This document shows, in pieces, positions 43,061-44,206 of a stretch of 44,206 nucleotides of DNA. A program made the translations under genes and the position numbers. Location: the NCBI GenBank assembly GCA_005116885.1, contig SWDP01000012.1, positions 1-44,206 of the forward strand, written 5' to 3'. This stretch comes from Nitrospira sp. (GTDB taxonomy: Bacteria > Nitrospirota > Nitrospiria > Nitrospirales > Nitrospiraceae). The notes under the pieces were generated by a model. That model saw only the letters and a program-made list of their open reading frames with translations. It made no database searches and was not told where the DNA came from. Numbering within the stretch: position 1 is the stretch's first letter; every line of letters begins with the position of its first letter.

Positions 43061-44206
43061 CTGAATTCATTCGGAAAATGTTCAATCGCCGTCAACACAG
43101 GGTATGGGGCACGCCCCCCTAATGCACAGAGGCTGGTCGCTTTCATGGTCTCGCCGAGATCGGACAGGAGGAAGAGATCCTCCGCAGTTCCCTGGCCGCT
43201 CTGAATCCGTTCGAGAATTTCGCGGCCTCGCACCGATCCAATGCGACATGGTGTGCACTTGCCGCACGATTCGTCCGCCGTGAATGCCATGAAATGCCGT
43301 GCCAACTCGACCATGTCCGTCTCGTGATCATAGACGACGATACCGCCATGACCGAGAATGGCTCCGGCCTCGGCGAACGCGTCATAGCAAATAGGGATAT
43401 CCAGTTGCGATTCGGGAAACAGGCTCCCCAACGGCCCCCCGATCTGCACAGCTTTGAACCTCGAGCCTGCTGCCATGCCGCCACCGAATCGATCCAAGAT
43501 GTCACGGAGCGTGAGGCCAAAAGGAATTTCAATCAGCCCGGGCTGCTTCACCCGACCACCGAGCTGCACGGCCATCGTCCCACGCGACCCTTCAGTACCA
43601 AGAGAGGCATGCCACGCGCCCCCGTTGGCTAAAATATTGGGAATCGTCGCGAACGTCAGAACGTTGCTGACGATCGTCGGTTTGCCATAGAGTCCGGACT
43701 CTGCCGGGTAGGGCGGCTTGGCCAGCACGACACCACGGCGGCCCTCAAGCGATTCCAACAAGGCGGTTTCCTCGCCGCAGACGTAGGAGCCGGCACCGCT
43801 CACCACCTCAAGATCGAACGAATAGTCGTCGCTGTCCAAAAGGTCCGCCTCGCGCGCCTTCTGAATCGCAAACCGCATGGCCCGCGCCGCCGCTGGATAT
43901 TCGTACCGGCAATAGATGTAGCCACGAGTCGCCCCGATCGCACGCGCACAGACCAACATGCCTTCGATCAATCGGAAGGGATCGCCCTCCATGATCATCC
44001 GATCGCAATAGGTGCCGGCGTCCCCTTCGTCGGCATTCGCCACCACGTACTTCTGCTCGGACCTGATCCGTTGCGCAACCTGCCACTTCTTCCACACAGG
44101 AAACGCCGCGCCCCCGCGACCGCGCAATCGCGAGATGCGCAACTCTTCGACGATCGCTTCCGGCGAGAGGCTCCGCGCCGCCGCCAATCCCTTGAGTCCG
44201 CCTCGC
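43027..44206 (-). CDS. fdhB: Formate dehydrogenase beta subunit (NuoF-like), 5' end outside the window
   Basis: The NAD- and FMN-binding subunit that passes electrons from formate to NAD. The frame is open at the right edge (RGGLKGLAAARSLSPEAI), so the start lies beyond the window; there is no need for the internal TTG at 44187. NuoF-type motifs are RLRGRGGAAFPVWKKW and VVANADEGDAGTYCDR (FMN and NADH loop), GAGSYVCGEETALLESLEGR, and the 4Fe-4S site ESCGKCTPCRIG near the C terminus. It precedes fdhA on the same strand by 38 bases. A NuoE-like partner may lie upstream outside the window. The last few residues come from an intergenic repeat and are unlikely to matter. Confidence 0.92.
   Translation of the reverse strand, partial: RGGLKGLAAARSLSPEAIVEELRISRLRGRGGAAFPVWKKWQVAQRIRSEQKYVVANADEGDAGTYCDRMIMEGDPFRLIEGMLVCARAIGATRGYIYCRYEYPAAARAMRFAIQKAREADLLDSDDYSFDLEVVSGAGSYVCGEETALLESLEGRRGVVLAKPPYPAESGLYGKPTIVSNVLTFATIPNILANGGAWHASLGTEGSRGTMAVQLGGRVKQPGLIEIPFGLTLRDILDRFGGGMAAGSRFKAVQIGGPLGSLFPESQLDIPICYDAFAEAGAILGHGGIVVYDHETDMVELARHFMAFTADESCGKCTPCRIGSVRGREILERIQSGQGTAEDLFLLSDLGETMKATSLCALGGRAPYPVLTAIEHFPNEFRSKLSAFSSQQ

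Overview
The window looks like part of a Nitrospira-type chromosome (phylum Nitrospirota). I infer this from the overall gene set: an NAD-linked formate dehydrogenase beside a formate/nitrite channel, a sensor-fused trehalose-phosphate synthase, PPi-type phosphofructokinase, a copper/heavy-metal efflux block and many small lineage-type hypotheticals. Dispersed GC-rich palindromic repeats also fit. No rRNA or tRNA gene is present to confirm it.

Layout. 1-1.75 kb: the end-truncated adaptor gene of an efflux pump with its TetR regulator. 2.4-3.65 kb: three consecutive PilZ (c-di-GMP receptor) genes. 4.0-7.0 kb: two small genes (one frameshifted), a YugP-like zinc peptidase and a CPA1 cation/proton antiporter. 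7.1-8.2 kb: two paralogous small secreted proteins with matching promoters. 8.4-13.8 kb: glutathionyl-hydroquinone reductase, the ribosome-assembly GTPase RbgA, an RNase II-type nuclease, a membrane protein, a P-loop-less AAA remnant and a small helical protein. 14.0-25.1 kb, all minus strand: zwf, copB, copA, a small Cys/His membrane protein, a CusA/CzcA-CzcB-CzcC tripartite metal pump and another small secreted protein. 25.4-29.4 kb: NhaD antiporter and a SulP transporter fused to beta-carbonic anhydrase. 29.6-32.8 kb: a trehalose locus (otsB plus sensor-otsA). 33-36.5 kb: an accessory island with a P63C protein, a dead IS1-like transposase, and an NYN nuclease gene split by an IS5-type element. 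36.8-39.0 kb: UspA plus PPi-phosphofructokinase. 39.2-44.2 kb: formate/nitrite channel, formate dehydrogenase alpha subunit and the beginning-truncated beta subunit.

The strongest theme is gene breakage that hits whole pathways. In the trehalose locus, otsA has lost its middle to a foreign segment of about 0.6 kb carrying a truncated copy of the 7.1-8.0 kb protein family, and OtsB has Val where the nucleophilic Asp should be. In the formate locus, the channel gene has an in-frame amber codon and fdhA is frameshifted by a 97-base tandem duplication. nhaD carries a 96-base tandem duplication, and the NYN gene is interrupted by an insertion sequence with a clean CTAG target duplication. The two tandem duplications have almost the same unit length, so assembly error must be excluded before biology is claimed.

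The second theme is a dispersed repeat with three copies here (8.2, 13.9 and 31.8 kb). Its central core is conserved, but each copy is flanked by long arms that pair with each other and differ from copy to copy. I regard this as the best candidate for something undescribed. Other candidate regulatory structures are a pair of 8-4-8 palindromes between the P63C gene and the transposase relic, and a twin-hairpin leader before the NYN gene.
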